A DNA stretch of 57,887 bases, taken from the NCBI GenBank assembly GCA_900320095.1, contig ONQZ01000045.1, positions 1-57,887 of the forward strand. The letters run 5' to 3'. Below are positions 16,720-25,648 of this stretch, in pieces. The notes beneath the pieces are model-generated. The model saw nothing but the letters and a program-made list of their open reading frames with translations, was not told the DNA's origin and searched no databases. Numbering within the stretch: the first letter of the stretch is position 1; every line of letters begins with the position of its first letter. The DNA is from an uncultured Lentisphaerota bacterium. GTDB lineage: Bacteria; Verrucomicrobiota; Lentisphaeria; Victivallales; UBA1829. The translations under genes were made by a program, and so were the position numbers.

Positions 16720-17633
16720 GTTCGGTCCTCCCATACGTTTTCAAACAGGAAGCAGTCGTAAGGATGCTCCGTCGCCATGCGTTCGAGGTCGGCGGCGTAT
16801 GCCTGAACGTCCTCCTGATATTTCGCGCCGGATGCGCCGCGCGCGGGGCGCTGCGGACGCACGACGGTCCCGAATTCGATCTGAAGCTCGCGGTAGGATT
16901 GTCCGCGCGTCAGAAAGAACGGCACGACAGGAGCGTGCGCCTTTGCCGCGAGGAAGAACGCCGCCACGGGGAAACGCGCGGTCCCGCCGAGGAAACGCAC
17001 GGGCACGAAATCCGCCTCCAGGCAGCGGTCGCCCATCAGCCCTACGGCTCCGCCCGCGTCCAGCACCTCGAACGCCTCCAGCAGTCCGCCGAACGCGCCC
17101 GCGGTGTCGATGATGTGCATCGGGGCCGCCTCGCCGCCGTTGAACGCCCGGCTCTTGTCGACGTCGGCGTTGCGGTCCGGCTTCGCGACGAACGCCACCT
17201 CGCGGCCTCCGGCGTTCACGCAGTGCATGGCGGCCTGCCACGCGCCGAAATGCGAGCAGAGGAAGACGAGTCCGCCGGGGGCGTTGCGAATGGAAGAAAA
17301 GACTTCGGGGTAGCGTTCACGGACTTTCGCCTGGCCGTTGGCAAGCGCGAGCGCCATGATCAGCGCCTCGCCCTGCGCCGTGAAGAGCCGCCAGACGTGG
17401 CGTTTCATGCGGAATCCGCGGTCGTCCGGGAAACGGTGTTTCAGATAGGGCAGGGCGCGCGCTTCCGCCTGTTTGTCGGTGAGTGCATAGGCGAGGGCGA
17501 TAAACTTGACAAGGAAGCATGCCGCGCCGGGGCCGAAGACGGACAGGATGCCGCGGAGGATCGCGGAGCCGAGTCTGTTCTTGCGCGTGTCGCTCAGATT
17601 CGCGGCGGGCTTTTGAACGGGATCTCGGCTCAT
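16716..17633 (-). CDS. LpxL/HtrB-type acyltransferase (ApeD-like)
   Basis: A membrane-associated acyltransferase of the lipid A late-acyltransferase family, as found in aryl-polyene clusters, where it is thought to join the polyene to a lipid carrier. The 305 residues start at the ATG at 17633, overlapping the previous stop by 4 bp (ATGA). Key features are a hydrophobic N-terminal segment (about 22-50), the catalytic region CSHFGAWQAAMH with His at about 128, LMGDRCLEADFVPVRFLGG and a substrate-side AAFFLAAKAHAPVVPFF. The same frame extends upstream inside the GT2 gene, but that part is out-of-frame antisense-like sequence and is excluded. Confidence 0.85.
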   Translation of the reverse strand: MSRDPVQKPAANLSDTRKNRLGSAILRGILSVFGPGAACFLVKFIALAYALTDKQAEARALPYLKHRFPDDRGFRMKRHVWRLFTAQGEALIMALALANGQAKVRERYPEVFSSIRNAPGGLVFLCSHFGAWQAAMHCVNAGGREVAFVAKPDRNADVDKSRAFNGGEAAPMHIIDTAGAFGGLLEAFEVLDAGGAVGLMGDRCLEADFVPVRFLGGTARFPVAAFFLAAKAHAPVVPFFLTRGQSYRELQIEFGTVVRPQRPARGASGAKYQEDVQAYAADLERMATEHPYDCFLFENVWEDRT

Positions 17634-18796
17634 GCGCGGGTGCTCCTTCTGCGGATGACCGCGCGGCAGAGTTCGGCGGAACAATACACGATGACGGCGA
17701 AGATCAGCGCGAAGACCGGGGCGAGGATGAGGCTGCCGAGGAGCCATTCGAACCAGCGCAGATGGATCTCGCGGATGGTGCTGTGGAAGTTCAGGTCCTC
17801 AGGGAGCAGGAACTTGCCGTGCCGCAGATAGTACCCGAGCTCGATGCAGACGACCGGGCAGAACGGCGGCATGAACGGATTCTGCGCCATGACCGCCATG
17901 GCTTTGTTGAGGTGGAGCCGGGTCGCGACGTAGAGGATCAGGATCGTGCAGAACCCGTACGTCGGATACACGGCGAGGAGCGCGCCGACGAACGCCGAGA
18001 ACGCGAGTCCGAGCGAGGACGTGTTTTCCTTGACGAGCCACGCCCAGAGCTCCTTCGGCTTCCACAGGCGCGGGTATTCGCGGGGCGTCTCCCGGAGCTT
18101 TTTGACGCCGAACGGGACGAGGCGGCGGAACACCAGGCGCGTGTGCAGCCAGGTCATGCGGAGGTTGTCGCGGAACGGACGGAAATGCGAGACGCGTTCG
18201 CCGGGCGGGTCGTAGTGGGTGGAGATGGGGACTTCGGCGAGGTCGAGCCCGGCCCACATGCAGCGCGTGAGGAGCTCGGTCTCGAACGTGTAATGGAGCG
18301 AGGAACAATGAATTTGCGAGACGTACTTGAGCGGATACGCGCGGAATCCGCTCTGGGAATCGGAGATCTTTCTGCCGGTCTCGACGAGGAACCAGAAATT
18401 GGAGAACATGCGCCCGAACTTGCTGCGTCCGGGGACGTTCGGCACGGAGAAGTCGCGGACCCCGGCGACGAGCGTCCAGTCGTTCCGTTCGAGGACCGGC
18501 AGGAAGCGCGGGATGTCCTCCGGGTCGTGTTGGGCGTCGGCGTCGAGCGTGATCATGTAGTCGTAGCCGCGCGGAGCGAGCGTGCGGACGGCTGTGAGGA
18601 GCGCCGCGCCCTTGCCGAGGTTGCGCGGATGCCGGATGACCTCGATGCCCGTCCCGGCGTAGTGTTCCGCGAGGTCGATGTCCTCCGAGCCGTCGTCTAT
18701 CACGAGGAGATCGGGCATGACGGCGCGCGCGCGTTCGATCACGGCGGGCGCCGTGGAGGCATGGTTGTAAACGGGGATCACGCAGCAGCAGCGCAT
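17630..18796 (-). CDS. GT2 glycosyltransferase with C-terminal DUF2062 membrane domain (ApeJ-like)
   Basis: The N-terminal part (about 1-220) is a GT-A fold family 2 glycosyltransferase: VIPVYNHA, the nucleotide-contacting VIDDGSED, the metal motif LDADAQHDP and the acceptor-side DSQSGFRAYP. The C-terminal part (about 255-380) has two to three membrane segments matching DUF2062, with a PTYGFCTILILY start and a MAQNPFMPPF segment. In aryl-polyene clusters a GT2-type protein (ApeJ) is fused to an acyltransferase; here the acyltransferase is the separate downstream gene with a 4-bp overlap. It probably glycosylates the lipid or polyene head group at the inner membrane. Acceptor unknown. Confidence 0.85.
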   Translation of the reverse strand: MRCCCVIPVYNHASTAPAVIERARAVMPDLLVIDDGSEDIDLAEHYAGTGIEVIRHPRNLGKGAALLTAVRTLAPRGYDYMITLDADAQHDPEDIPRFLPVLERNDWTLVAGVRDFSVPNVPGRSKFGRMFSNFWFLVETGRKISDSQSGFRAYPLKYVSQIHCSSLHYTFETELLTRCMWAGLDLAEVPISTHYDPPGERVSHFRPFRDNLRMTWLHTRLVFRRLVPFGVKKLRETPREYPRLWKPKELWAWLVKENTSSLGLAFSAFVGALLAVYPTYGFCTILILYVATRLHLNKAMAVMAQNPFMPPFCPVVCIELGYYLRHGKFLLPEDLNFHSTIREIHLRWFEWLLGSLILAPVFALIFAVIVYCSAELCRAVIRRRSTRA

Positions 18797-18809
18797 AAGC
18801 CCCTCGGCT

Positions 18810-19439
18810 TTACTCCGCGCGGAAGATGCGGCGGGCGAGGTTTTCGGGACCGGAGTCGTCCGGGATCTCGAGCGTGCCGCCGGGCTCCGCCAGCAGCACG
18901 GTCAGCCTGTCCGATTCGTAATGGCAGATCATCACGCGGCGGATGCCGGGCATCTCGAAGAAGTTCGTGACCTCGTCCCAGAGAACGGGCCAGCGTCCGA
19001 GCGAATCCATGTAGAAACACGGTCCGGTGAGCTTGAGGGAGATCGCGGCCTCGCACGGCGGCGTGGTCGGGAGCGTACCGACGAAGAGGTGACCGCGCCC
19101 GAGGTGGCGTCCGTGCTCGCGGTAGTCGTTGAAATAGTTCAGGTTCTGTTCGTGGCAGCCCTGCCGCCCGAAGTCGACGACCGCGGTCTCGCGGACGGAA
19201 TCGACCTCGGCGTCGCGGTGCGCCAGGACGGCGGCGAGGATGTACGTGCGGACCTTCGCGTCGCCGCGCCGGAAGTTGTCGAGTCCGAAGACGTGGGGAA
19301 ATTCGTCCTGCGGCTCGGAGACTTTCGCCTTGGCGTCCTGCGTGTCCCCGGCCGTGTAGACGAGGCCGCGCCGCCAGGTGCGGAAGGACAGGCCGTCGGC
19401 CGTGACACCGCCGATGATGTGCCAGGGATATGCGCTCAT
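18810..19439 (-). CDS. Degenerate ketosynthase-like partner protein (second ApeC-like)
   Basis: The 209 residues start at the ATG at 19439, overlapping the stop of the preceding ketosynthase by 4 bp. The chain keeps ketosynthase-like pieces such as GTLPTTPPCEAAISLKLTGP, which corresponds to the region before the active-site Cys in true ketosynthases. It then ends with a short strand-rich tail (RRVMICHYESDRLTVLLAE) and has no Cys-His-His triad. This is the second active-KS/degenerate-partner pair in the operon. Its sequence is only weakly similar to the 14893-15504 protein, so duplication would be old. Family assignment is by pattern and context. Confidence 0.65.
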   Translation of the reverse strand: MSAYPWHIIGGVTADGLSFRTWRRGLVYTAGDTQDAKAKVSEPQDEFPHVFGLDNFRRGDAKVRTYILAAVLAHRDAEVDSVRETAVVDFGRQGCHEQNLNYFNDYREHGRHLGRGHLFVGTLPTTPPCEAAISLKLTGPCFYMDSLGRWPVLWDEVTNFFEMPGIRRVMICHYESDRLTVLLAEPGGTLEIPDDSGPENLARRIFRAE

Positions 19440-20545
19440 GATACGGCCTCCAGGATGATGACGGCGTTCAGTCCTCCGAATCCGGAGTTCATGCACAGAA
19501 CGCGCGGTTTTTCGAGTTTGCGGATCTCGGTCGAGACGTAGCGGGCGGCTTCCGGTTCGGGCGTGACCAGCGAGGTCTGGGGCGGGATCAGCCCCGTCTC
19601 GAGCATGCGGACGCCGACCACGGCTTCCACGAGGCCCGCGCCGGCGAGCGTGTGGCCGCACGCGCCCTTCACGGAGAGCATCGGCACGGAGCGTTCGCCG
19701 AACACGCGGTGGATCGCCTGAAGCTCCATGTCGTCGTTGTAGCGCGTGCCTGTGCCGTGTCCGATGACCGCGCCGATGTCGTCCGGGGTAAGCCCCGCCT
19801 CGCTCAGCGCGTGTTCGATGGCCTCGGAGAGCGCTTCGCCGTGCGGCATGGGGGCGGTGATGTGGACCGCGTCGCAGCTCATTCCGCCGGACGCCAGGAC
19901 CGCGCGCGGCTTCAGACCGAGTTCGGCGGCCTTCTTCGCGGAGCAGATGTTCACGATGGACGCGGCATCGCCGAGGAGCAGGCCGTCGCGGTTGCGGTCG
20001 TACGGACGCGCGATGGTCCGGGCGAGGGCGCGGAGCGTGGCGAATCCGGAGAAGATGAACTCGCTGACGTAGTCGGTGCCGATCACGACCGCGGAATCGA
20101 GGCGGCCGCTGCGGATGTGGCGGTTCAGCGAGACGAACGCCGAGTTCGAAGACGCGCAGGCGGCTGAAACGATGCGTCCGCGGTCCTTGCCGCAGACCTT
20201 CAGGGCGCGTTCCAGCAGCATGTCGCAGGTGCAGCGGCGTTCGGTGTTGTCGATGTATTCGATCTCGCCGACGGTGCTGGCGAGGAAAAGTTCGGCGTCG
20301 CGCGGCATCTTCTTCGCGGTCGGCGCGAGGTAGTCGAGGAAGAAGCCGGGGATCTCCTGCGTGCCGTTCACGTCCGCGCCGGGTGCCATGGCGGCGAGCG
20401 CGGTGGAGAATTTGTCGTTGTGGAACCGGGAGCAGTCGGAGAATGCGGCGTGATTCTGAAGAAGCCCGTCCCAGCAGGCTTCCACGCCGGGGCCGAACGC
20501 GGTGTACAGGTCGCAGTCGACGATCACGGGGGTGCGGTCATCCAT
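19436..20545 (-). CDS. Beta-ketoacyl synthase, APE-type (second complete copy)
   Basis: A 369-residue chain-elongating ketosynthase with an intact triad: Cys130 in SAACASSNSAF, His263 in GHGTGT and His298 in CGHTLAGAG. It is shorter at the N-terminus than FabF and is closer to the ApeO-like branch. The C-terminal LCMNSGFGGLNAVIILE matches the usual NSFGFGG strand. The preceding thioesterase gene overlaps its start by 8 bp, and the following partner gene overlaps its stop by 4 bp, so translation is coupled. It probably acts with the degenerate partner on the operon's ACP. Confidence 0.9.
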   Translation of the reverse strand: MDDRTPVIVDCDLYTAFGPGVEACWDGLLQNHAAFSDCSRFHNDKFSTALAAMAPGADVNGTQEIPGFFLDYLAPTAKKMPRDAELFLASTVGEIEYIDNTERRCTCDMLLERALKVCGKDRGRIVSAACASSNSAFVSLNRHIRSGRLDSAVVIGTDYVSEFIFSGFATLRALARTIARPYDRNRDGLLLGDAASIVNICSAKKAAELGLKPRAVLASGGMSCDAVHITAPMPHGEALSEAIEHALSEAGLTPDDIGAVIGHGTGTRYNDDMELQAIHRVFGERSVPMLSVKGACGHTLAGAGLVEAVVGVRMLETGLIPPQTSLVTPEPEAARYVSTEIRKLEKPRVLCMNSGFGGLNAVIILEAVS

Positions 20546-21020
20546 GACGGTACGCTCCTTCCTTCCAGCGCTTCAGGAACTCTTCCCAGAAGAGCGGCAT
20601 GTGCCAGAGCGGCGTAAAGTCGCGGGCGTCGATGAAGACCTGCGTGGTGCATCCTGTGGCGGCGACGCGGCCGTCCTCCAGGCGCACGGCGTACTCGATG
20701 TTGATGCGCGGAGCGTCGGTCCAGATGAGCGAGGCGGATGTGTGGAACACCGCGTCGCAGGGGAGCGGGATGCGGTAGTCGTATTCGTCGTGGTAGAAGA
20801 GCGCGGAGACGTGTTCCTGTTCCAGGCGGTCGTTGTCGAATCCGAAGCTGTGCGAAAGCTCGGTGTATGCCGCCTCGAAGAACTTCGCGTAGTTGCCGTG
20901 CCACGCGATCTTCAGCGGGTCGGATTCGCTGAACTGGAGGCGGCGCGTGACGCTGACTTCGAGCGGCGGCGGGTCGCCGGGTGTGCGTTCAAAATAGTGC
21001 TTGAACTCGGGATGTCTCAT
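20538..21020 (-). CDS. 4HBT-type hotdog thioesterase (ApeK-like)
   Basis: A 160-residue hotdog-fold protein resembling 4-hydroxybenzoyl-CoA thioesterases. The signature stretch is FSESDPLKIAWHGNYAKFFE, the position of the usual DxxGHVNNxxYxxxFE motif. These enzymes hydrolyse acyl-CoA or acyl-ACP thioesters. In aryl-polyene operons ApeK-type thioesterases are thought to edit or release chains. Its start overlaps the dehydratase stop by 4 bp (ATGA) and its end overlaps the ketosynthase start by 8 bp. Confidence 0.85.
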   Translation of the reverse strand: MRHPEFKHYFERTPGDPPPLEVSVTRRLQFSESDPLKIAWHGNYAKFFEAAYTELSHSFGFDNDRLEQEHVSALFYHDEYDYRIPLPCDAVFHTSASLIWTDAPRINIEYAVRLEDGRVAATGCTTQVFIDARDFTPLWHMPLFWEEFLKRWKEGAYRHG

Positions 21021-21400
21021 ATCGCGCTTTCTTTGGGAGCGAAGATCAGTTTCGCCGCGGAGACGCTTTTGCCGATGTCGTTCAGGAACGAGGCGTTCGC
21101 GGCCCAGGTGTTTTCGGCTTCGCCCGGTTCAAGCGTCAGCGTGAGCGTGACCGGCATGTCCGGCGTGATCGTGCGGAGATACTTGATGCGGCGGACGCCC
21201 GCGAGGCGGAGCGCACGCCCGAGGCGGCGTTCCGCGAGACGCCGGATGAAGGAAAGCTGGACGATTCCGGGCAGGATCGGATTGCCGGGGAAGTGTCCGC
21301 GGTAGCCGGAGAATGTGCCGGGGACGGAAAACGTGCAGGCGCCTTCGCCGTTCTCGCCGGCCTGATTGTAGATCGTGTCGATTTCATCCCAGATGGTCAT
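21017..21400 (-). CDS. FabZ/ApeI-like hotdog dehydratase
   Basis: This 127-residue hotdog protein carries GYRGHFPGNPILPGIVQL, the FabA/FabZ active-site helix and loop with the catalytic His. It would remove water from 3-hydroxyacyl-ACP to leave a trans double bond, repeated each cycle to make a polyene. It overlaps the MMPL stop and the thioesterase start by 4 bp each. The Glu/Asp partner expected on the helix in FabZ is replaced by Gln in IVQL, so catalysis may resemble ApeI-type enzymes that act with a partner. The operon has a second, different dehydratase (25127-25612). Confidence 0.85.
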   Translation of the reverse strand: MTIWDEIDTIYNQAGENGEGACTFSVPGTFSGYRGHFPGNPILPGIVQLSFIRRLAERRLGRALRLAGVRRIKYLRTITPDMPVTLTLTLEPGEAENTWAANASFLNDIGKSVSAAKLIFAPKESAI

Positions 21401-24400
21401 GATTCGCTGTCCTCAAAAAGATCCGATACCGTCAGGATCAGACGGTATCCGTGTTTATAATTGTCGTATACGATGATTTCGGGAAAAATAACCGCATCTT
21501 TAACAATATACCTGAAATACCAGGATTGCCAGTCGATAGTTTCGTTTTTAAAGTAATATTTTCCCATAACCGGCAATTTCGACCCCCAAAACACGCTGAC
21601 AAGCTCTCCACCGTCGTCTCCGAAGGGCTCCCGGCGGATGATTTTGCTGTCGTCTTTTACATTTTCTGTCGCGCCGGTTTTGACGCCGCGCCACGGGGCC
21701 AGACTGCCGAAGATATGGAAGAAATCCGCCAGGATGAATCCGGCGGCCTCCTTTTCGTGTCCGTCCAGGACGTCGATCGGCATGAACCAGAAATCCGCGA
21801 GGGCGTCAGCAGTGCCCGACAGCTCGAATATCTTGCCGCCGGACGGGGAGAACGCCGCCACGCGCAGCTCGCCGGATTCGTCGTAGGAGACGGCGCAGAG
21901 CGTCGCCTGCTTGAAAAACTTGTATTCGAACGTGACTTTGCCCTGAAATGCAAACGGTTTCATCGGCTCGGCGGGCGGCTGGACCTTGTCGCGGTAAAGA
22001 GGCCATTCGGTCTCGGTCAGGGGCGGGACCGGGTCGTATTCGTAGGGCAGGGAGTGGCAGGCTGTGGTGAACGGAAGGAACGCCGGGATGAGCGCGAGGA
22101 GGAACGATTTGAGCGGGGCGGAGGAAACGCGTTTGACGAATCCGCGCCGGATGGACGGCAGAAGCAGGGCGGCGGCGCCCCAGGCGGCGAGCACGCCGGG
22201 GATCAGCGCGAATCCCGCTTCATGGAGGAGCGGATGTCCTGCGAACGCGATGGTGAGGCCGCCAGCGGCGGTCGTGAGCGCGGAGGCGGAGATCGCGCGG
22301 AAGACGTACGGATTGGCGGAGCGCTCGCTGCCGTTCACGAAGACGCCGTAGTCGATGGCGAGGCCGGAGAGCAGGACCAGCGAGATCTCAGCGGCGAGAT
22401 TCAGCGGCTTGCCGAGGAGCGCGTAGACCGCACAGACGGTCAGGAGCGCCATCGCGACCGGGATCATGGCGCAAAGGCTGTCGCGAACGCTGCGGAAGAA
22501 GAGGAACGCGATCGCGAAGACCGAGAATATGGCGAGGACCACGGGGAGCGTCGCGGCGGACTTCATGTCGGACACGATTTGGGCGGGGATGTCCGCGCGG
22601 GAGATCGGGACGGTCTCAATTTCGGGCGGAAGACCTTCGGCGAGGGACAGGGCGGATTCCGGCAGGAAGACCGCCGCGTACCAGCCGTTGCCGTCCGCCG
22701 CGGGACGCAGCACGCGGTTCAGCACGGGTGCGAAGACATCAGGATTCGCATTGAGGTCGGGCGCTTCGATGCCGCGTTGGAGCGAGGCGAGGAACGGATC
22801 GAAGGCGTCCGGCTCGAATCCTTCGTCTTCGGCGGCGGCACGGAGCGATTTTGCGAAGGCGTCAAAATTGAACGAAGCGCGCCATGAAGTGAGATTCGCC
22901 TCGCGTTCGGCCTTCGTCGGGATCAGGAACGTAGGGGAAAAAATGGATTCCGCCAGTTCGGGATCCTTTCCCGTGAGGCTGGCGCAGACGGATTCCGCGT
23001 GCTGTAATGCTGTGTCGGCATCCGTTCCGTGGACCGCCAGAACGCCCTGCGCCGGACCGTCGAGGAAGAGGCGTTCCACTGCGTCCGCTGTTTCGCTGAG
23101 CTTCTCCTGCGCGGCGTCGAACTGGCGGAGATCGGTGCGGATGTTGAGGCGCAGGATGGCGAGGACGGCGAACAGTGCCATCAGGCCGAAACAGATGCCG
23201 CATGCGAGCTTCGGCGAGAATGTCTTCAGTTGATGCGGCTTCGGCAGGGGCGCTTTCGTACGAATGAGGATGGACGGGAACAGCAGAAGCGTGAGCAGGA
23301 GGCTGGCGAGCAGGCTGATCCCGATGAACACGCCGAACTGCCGCACGCCGGGGATCGGTGTCAACGCGAACAGAAGGAACACGGCGGACGAAGTCGCCGC
23401 GCCCGTCAGCAGGGACGGCGCGATGCGGACCAGTCGCCGCACGGGGCAGGGCGTCTGCATGGTCATGTAGACATGTACGCCGTAGTCGACCGCCAGCCCG
23501 ATCACGAGCCCGCCGGTGGCGGTCACGAAGAGCAGGACGGGTTCGCCGGGGATCGCGAGGAGTCCGGCGGCGGCGAGCGAGACGGCCGCGGGGAAGACCG
23601 GAATCGCCAGCGCGCGCAGATCGCGGCGGAACAGCAGCAGGATCGCGGGCACGAAGAAGAGGACGGACAGAATGCACGCGAGCTTCACGTCCGACTTGAT
23701 GACGCGTTCGTTTTCGATGGAGTGCGCGTGGGCGAGCAGGAGCTCGGCGCGGATGCCGGACAGCGGATGCGCTGCGAGGATGGCTTCGAGGTCGTCCATG
23801 AGTTTGCGCCCGCCCGCGGTGTCGGCGGCGGAAACGTCCGTTTCGAGAAGAAGCAGACGGTGCAGTCCGTCCGGGGCGACGATCGCCGTTTCGCCGTCCT
23901 TCAGATGGAACGACGAGGCGGAGCGAAACTGTTCGAGCACGGCAAGCTTCGAGGCGGCGAACCCGGTCGGGTCGGCGAGCACGAGCGAAGCGAATCCGCC
24001 GAGCAGGATCTTGCGTTTGGCCGCGGAAACGATCCCGGCGGCATCAAGCCCGGAAAACGGCTGAAACTGCGGGATCCATTCCTGGAAGGATGCGAGGGTG
24101 GCGGGAAGGTCGTCCGGCAGAAAGCGGTTGTCGACGCGCGTGACGCCGGGGACGGACGTGATTTTATTTGCGATCGTGTCGATCTCGGACGACGCGGCGT
24201 CGAGCCGTTCCTCCGTGTCCGCGGTGAACAGGACGGCGGACTGGTTGAACAGCCCGGAGTTCAGGAGCACGGCGCAGGCGCGTTCGGATTCGCTGCCGGA
24301 GGGGAGCATGCGCGTGATGTCCGCGCTGAACGATGCCGTGAGGAGCGGGAGCGCGGCAAGTGCGAGCGCGAGAAGCGACAGGACCGCCGCGAGGACCGGG

Positions 24401-24444
24401 CGTCGCAGACCGAACAGAATGACGCGCCGTAGAAGAGATTTCAT
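21397..24444 (-). CDS. MMPL/RND lipid exporter fused to an ApeN-like lipoprotein domain
   Basis: Residues 1-790 form an MMPL-type RND transporter: one N-terminal TM, a periplasmic loop, five TMs (VLFFVPAILLLF, GLVIGLAVDYGVHVY), then a second half with the same order (GLAIDYGVFVNGSER). The Asp-Tyr-Gly motifs in TM4 and TM10 are typical. After the last TM the chain does not end: a hydrophobic stretch with a lipobox-like FTTAC (Cys about 796) leads into a 220-residue domain resembling DUF3261/ApeN lipoproteins (ELRVAAFSPSGGKIFELSG). In E. coli-type aryl-polyene clusters these are separate genes, apeM and apeN. No GTG or ATG lies at the junction, so this is a real fusion. It probably moves the polyene lipid to the outer membrane with the LolA-like protein upstream. 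Confidence 0.88.
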   Translation of the reverse strand: MKSLLRRVILFGLRRPVLAAVLSLLALALAALPLLTASFSADITRMLPSGSESERACAVLLNSGLFNQSAVLFTADTEERLDAASSEIDTIANKITSVPGVTRVDNRFLPDDLPATLASFQEWIPQFQPFSGLDAAGIVSAAKRKILLGGFASLVLADPTGFAASKLAVLEQFRSASSFHLKDGETAIVAPDGLHRLLLLETDVSAADTAGGRKLMDDLEAILAAHPLSGIRAELLLAHAHSIENERVIKSDVKLACILSVLFFVPAILLLFRRDLRALAIPVFPAAVSLAAAGLLAIPGEPVLLFVTATGGLVIGLAVDYGVHVYMTMQTPCPVRRLVRIAPSLLTGAATSSAVFLLFALTPIPGVRQFGVFIGISLLASLLLTLLLFPSILIRTKAPLPKPHQLKTFSPKLACGICFGLMALFAVLAILRLNIRTDLRQFDAAQEKLSETADAVERLFLDGPAQGVLAVHGTDADTALQHAESVCASLTGKDPELAESIFSPTFLIPTKAEREANLTSWRASFNFDAFAKSLRAAAEDEGFEPDAFDPFLASLQRGIEAPDLNANPDVFAPVLNRVLRPAADGNGWYAAVFLPESALSLAEGLPPEIETVPISRADIPAQIVSDMKSAATLPVVLAIFSVFAIAFLFFRSVRDSLCAMIPVAMALLTVCAVYALLGKPLNLAAEISLVLLSGLAIDYGVFVNGSERSANPYVFRAISASALTTAAGGLTIAFAGHPLLHEAGFALIPGVLAAWGAAALLLPSIRRGFVKRVSSAPLKSFLLALIPAFLPFTTACHSLPYEYDPVPPLTETEWPLYRDKVQPPAEPMKPFAFQGKVTFEYKFFKQATLCAVSYDESGELRVAAFSPSGGKIFELSGTADALADFWFMPIDVLDGHEKEAAGFILADFFHIFGSLAPWRGVKTGATENVKDDSKIIRREPFGDDGGELVSVFWGSKLPVMGKYYFKNETIDWQSWYFRYIVKDAVIFPEIIVYDNYKHGYRLILTVSDLFEDSES

Positions 24445-25130
24445 TTTTTCTGTTTCGCCTGCCAGAGGGCGTCCGGAATGTCGGAATCGAATACGGAATC
24501 GGTATAGACAAGCTCGGTCACATCGCCGTTCTTCTCGGATGCGCGGACCTTGACGATCTTCGTTTTCGATTCGTCAAGCGTGAGCTCGACTTCGGTGATG
24601 AGCGAGGCGGCGAAGTGTTCGGAGCGCGGCTTCAGGACCACTGTGCCGTCCTTGCCGGCGGCCGCCTCGAAATCCTTCTCCAGCGCCTTCACGTCGCCGG
24701 ACGCGAACGCCGTCATGGCGTCGGAGAGCATTTCCAGCATAGGGTATTTGGAGAACGGCACGGAGACGGTCTTGTCCGAGTCGGCGTCCCACTGTGTGAG
24801 CTTGCCGTTCGCGATGACGCAGGAATATTTGAGCGGTTTTTCCACGTGCCAGGCGAAGCGTTTTCCGGGACGGTCGAGGCAGAGCTCGCCGTTCAGGACC
24901 ATCGGCTTTTTGAACGCCTTCAGGTGCTTCGTCTGGACGAATTTCGTACGGAGCGTTTTGAAGTTCGCGATGTTCGCGAGCAACTCCGCGGTGTCGAGTT
25001 CAGAGACCTTGACTTCCGCTTCCTGCGGCTTCGGCCCGGTCTGTGCGGCATCCTCCCCCGCGAAGGCGAAGGATGCGCAGACGGACAGAAGGACCGCCGT
25101 CAGGATGCGGACCGCCGGCCAGAACGTCAT
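24441..25130 (-). CDS. LolA-like periplasmic lipoprotein/lipid carrier (ApeL-like)
   Basis: The ATG at 25130 opens a signal peptide (about 1-24, ending SFAFA) and a 229-residue LolA-fold protein: FKTLRTKFVQTKHLKAF, then LDRPGKRFAWHVEKPLKYSCVIANGK and repeated short strands. LolA homologues in aryl-polyene operons are thought to carry the pigment lipid across the periplasm. The gene overlaps the dehydratase upstream and the exporter downstream by 4 bp each, so it is probably made in step with the exporter. The frame runs much further upstream opposite the PlsC gene, but that part is not protein-like. Confidence 0.87.
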   Translation of the reverse strand: MTFWPAVRILTAVLLSVCASFAFAGEDAAQTGPKPQEAEVKVSELDTAELLANIANFKTLRTKFVQTKHLKAFKKPMVLNGELCLDRPGKRFAWHVEKPLKYSCVIANGKLTQWDADSDKTVSVPFSKYPMLEMLSDAMTAFASGDVKALEKDFEAAAGKDGTVVLKPRSEHFAASLITEVELTLDESKTKIVKVRASEKNGDVTELVYTDSVFDSDIPDALWQAKQKK

Positions 25131-25612
25131 TTGCTCTCTTCGTAGTTGGTCAGGAAGAGTTTCAGGGTGCCCTTCGCGGCGGGCGTGCCGTTGAGGAACG
25201 CCTCGTACCCGATGCCGCGCCATTTGCCGAGGTCGTACTGGACGTTGATGACGACGTCCACGGTGTCGCCGACGTGGGGGATGGCGGAGTATTCGGAGTC
25301 GACGACTTCGACCAGGAGTCCGCCGAAGGACTTGTCCTGGCGCTGGTACGCGTCGAGCACGGCGGCGGTCTGCGCGGCGTATTCGACGAACGTTTCCGCG
25401 CCGGTGGAGCCGTCGGCGGCCGCCAGCGGATGGTCGGGATGTACCACGGAGGACGTCTTGCCGCCCTGGTCCCATTCGTCGACGATCGTGTCGATCAGCG
25501 CGAAGGGCTCGCCGTGCGGAAGCAGTCCGGCGGCGGGGTAGGGCAGCTTGGCGCGCAGTTCCTCGTGATTGAGGACCGGCTTGTTTGTTTTCGGAGTTTC
25601 GGATTCGGCCAT
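25127..25612 (-). CDS. ApeP-like 3-hydroxyacyl-ACP dehydratase
   Basis: A 161-residue hotdog protein with GLLPHGEPFALIDTIVD near the start and GAETFVEYAAQTAAV in the central helix, matching ApeP-type dehydratases of aryl-polyene clusters. With the FabZ/ApeI-like protein (21017-21400) it would provide dehydration during polyene elongation. It starts 36 bp after the PlsC-like gene. The C-terminal extension (AAKGTLKLFLTNYEESK) is unremarkable. Confidence 0.83.
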   Translation of the reverse strand: MAESETPKTNKPVLNHEELRAKLPYPAAGLLPHGEPFALIDTIVDEWDQGGKTSSVVHPDHPLAAADGSTGAETFVEYAAQTAAVLDAYQRQDKSFGGLLVEVVDSEYSAIPHVGDTVDVVINVQYDLGKWRGIGYEAFLNGTPAAKGTLKLFLTNYEESK

Positions 25613-25648
25613 GATGAGTGAATTCCTTTTGAAACGGTATGTGAATGT

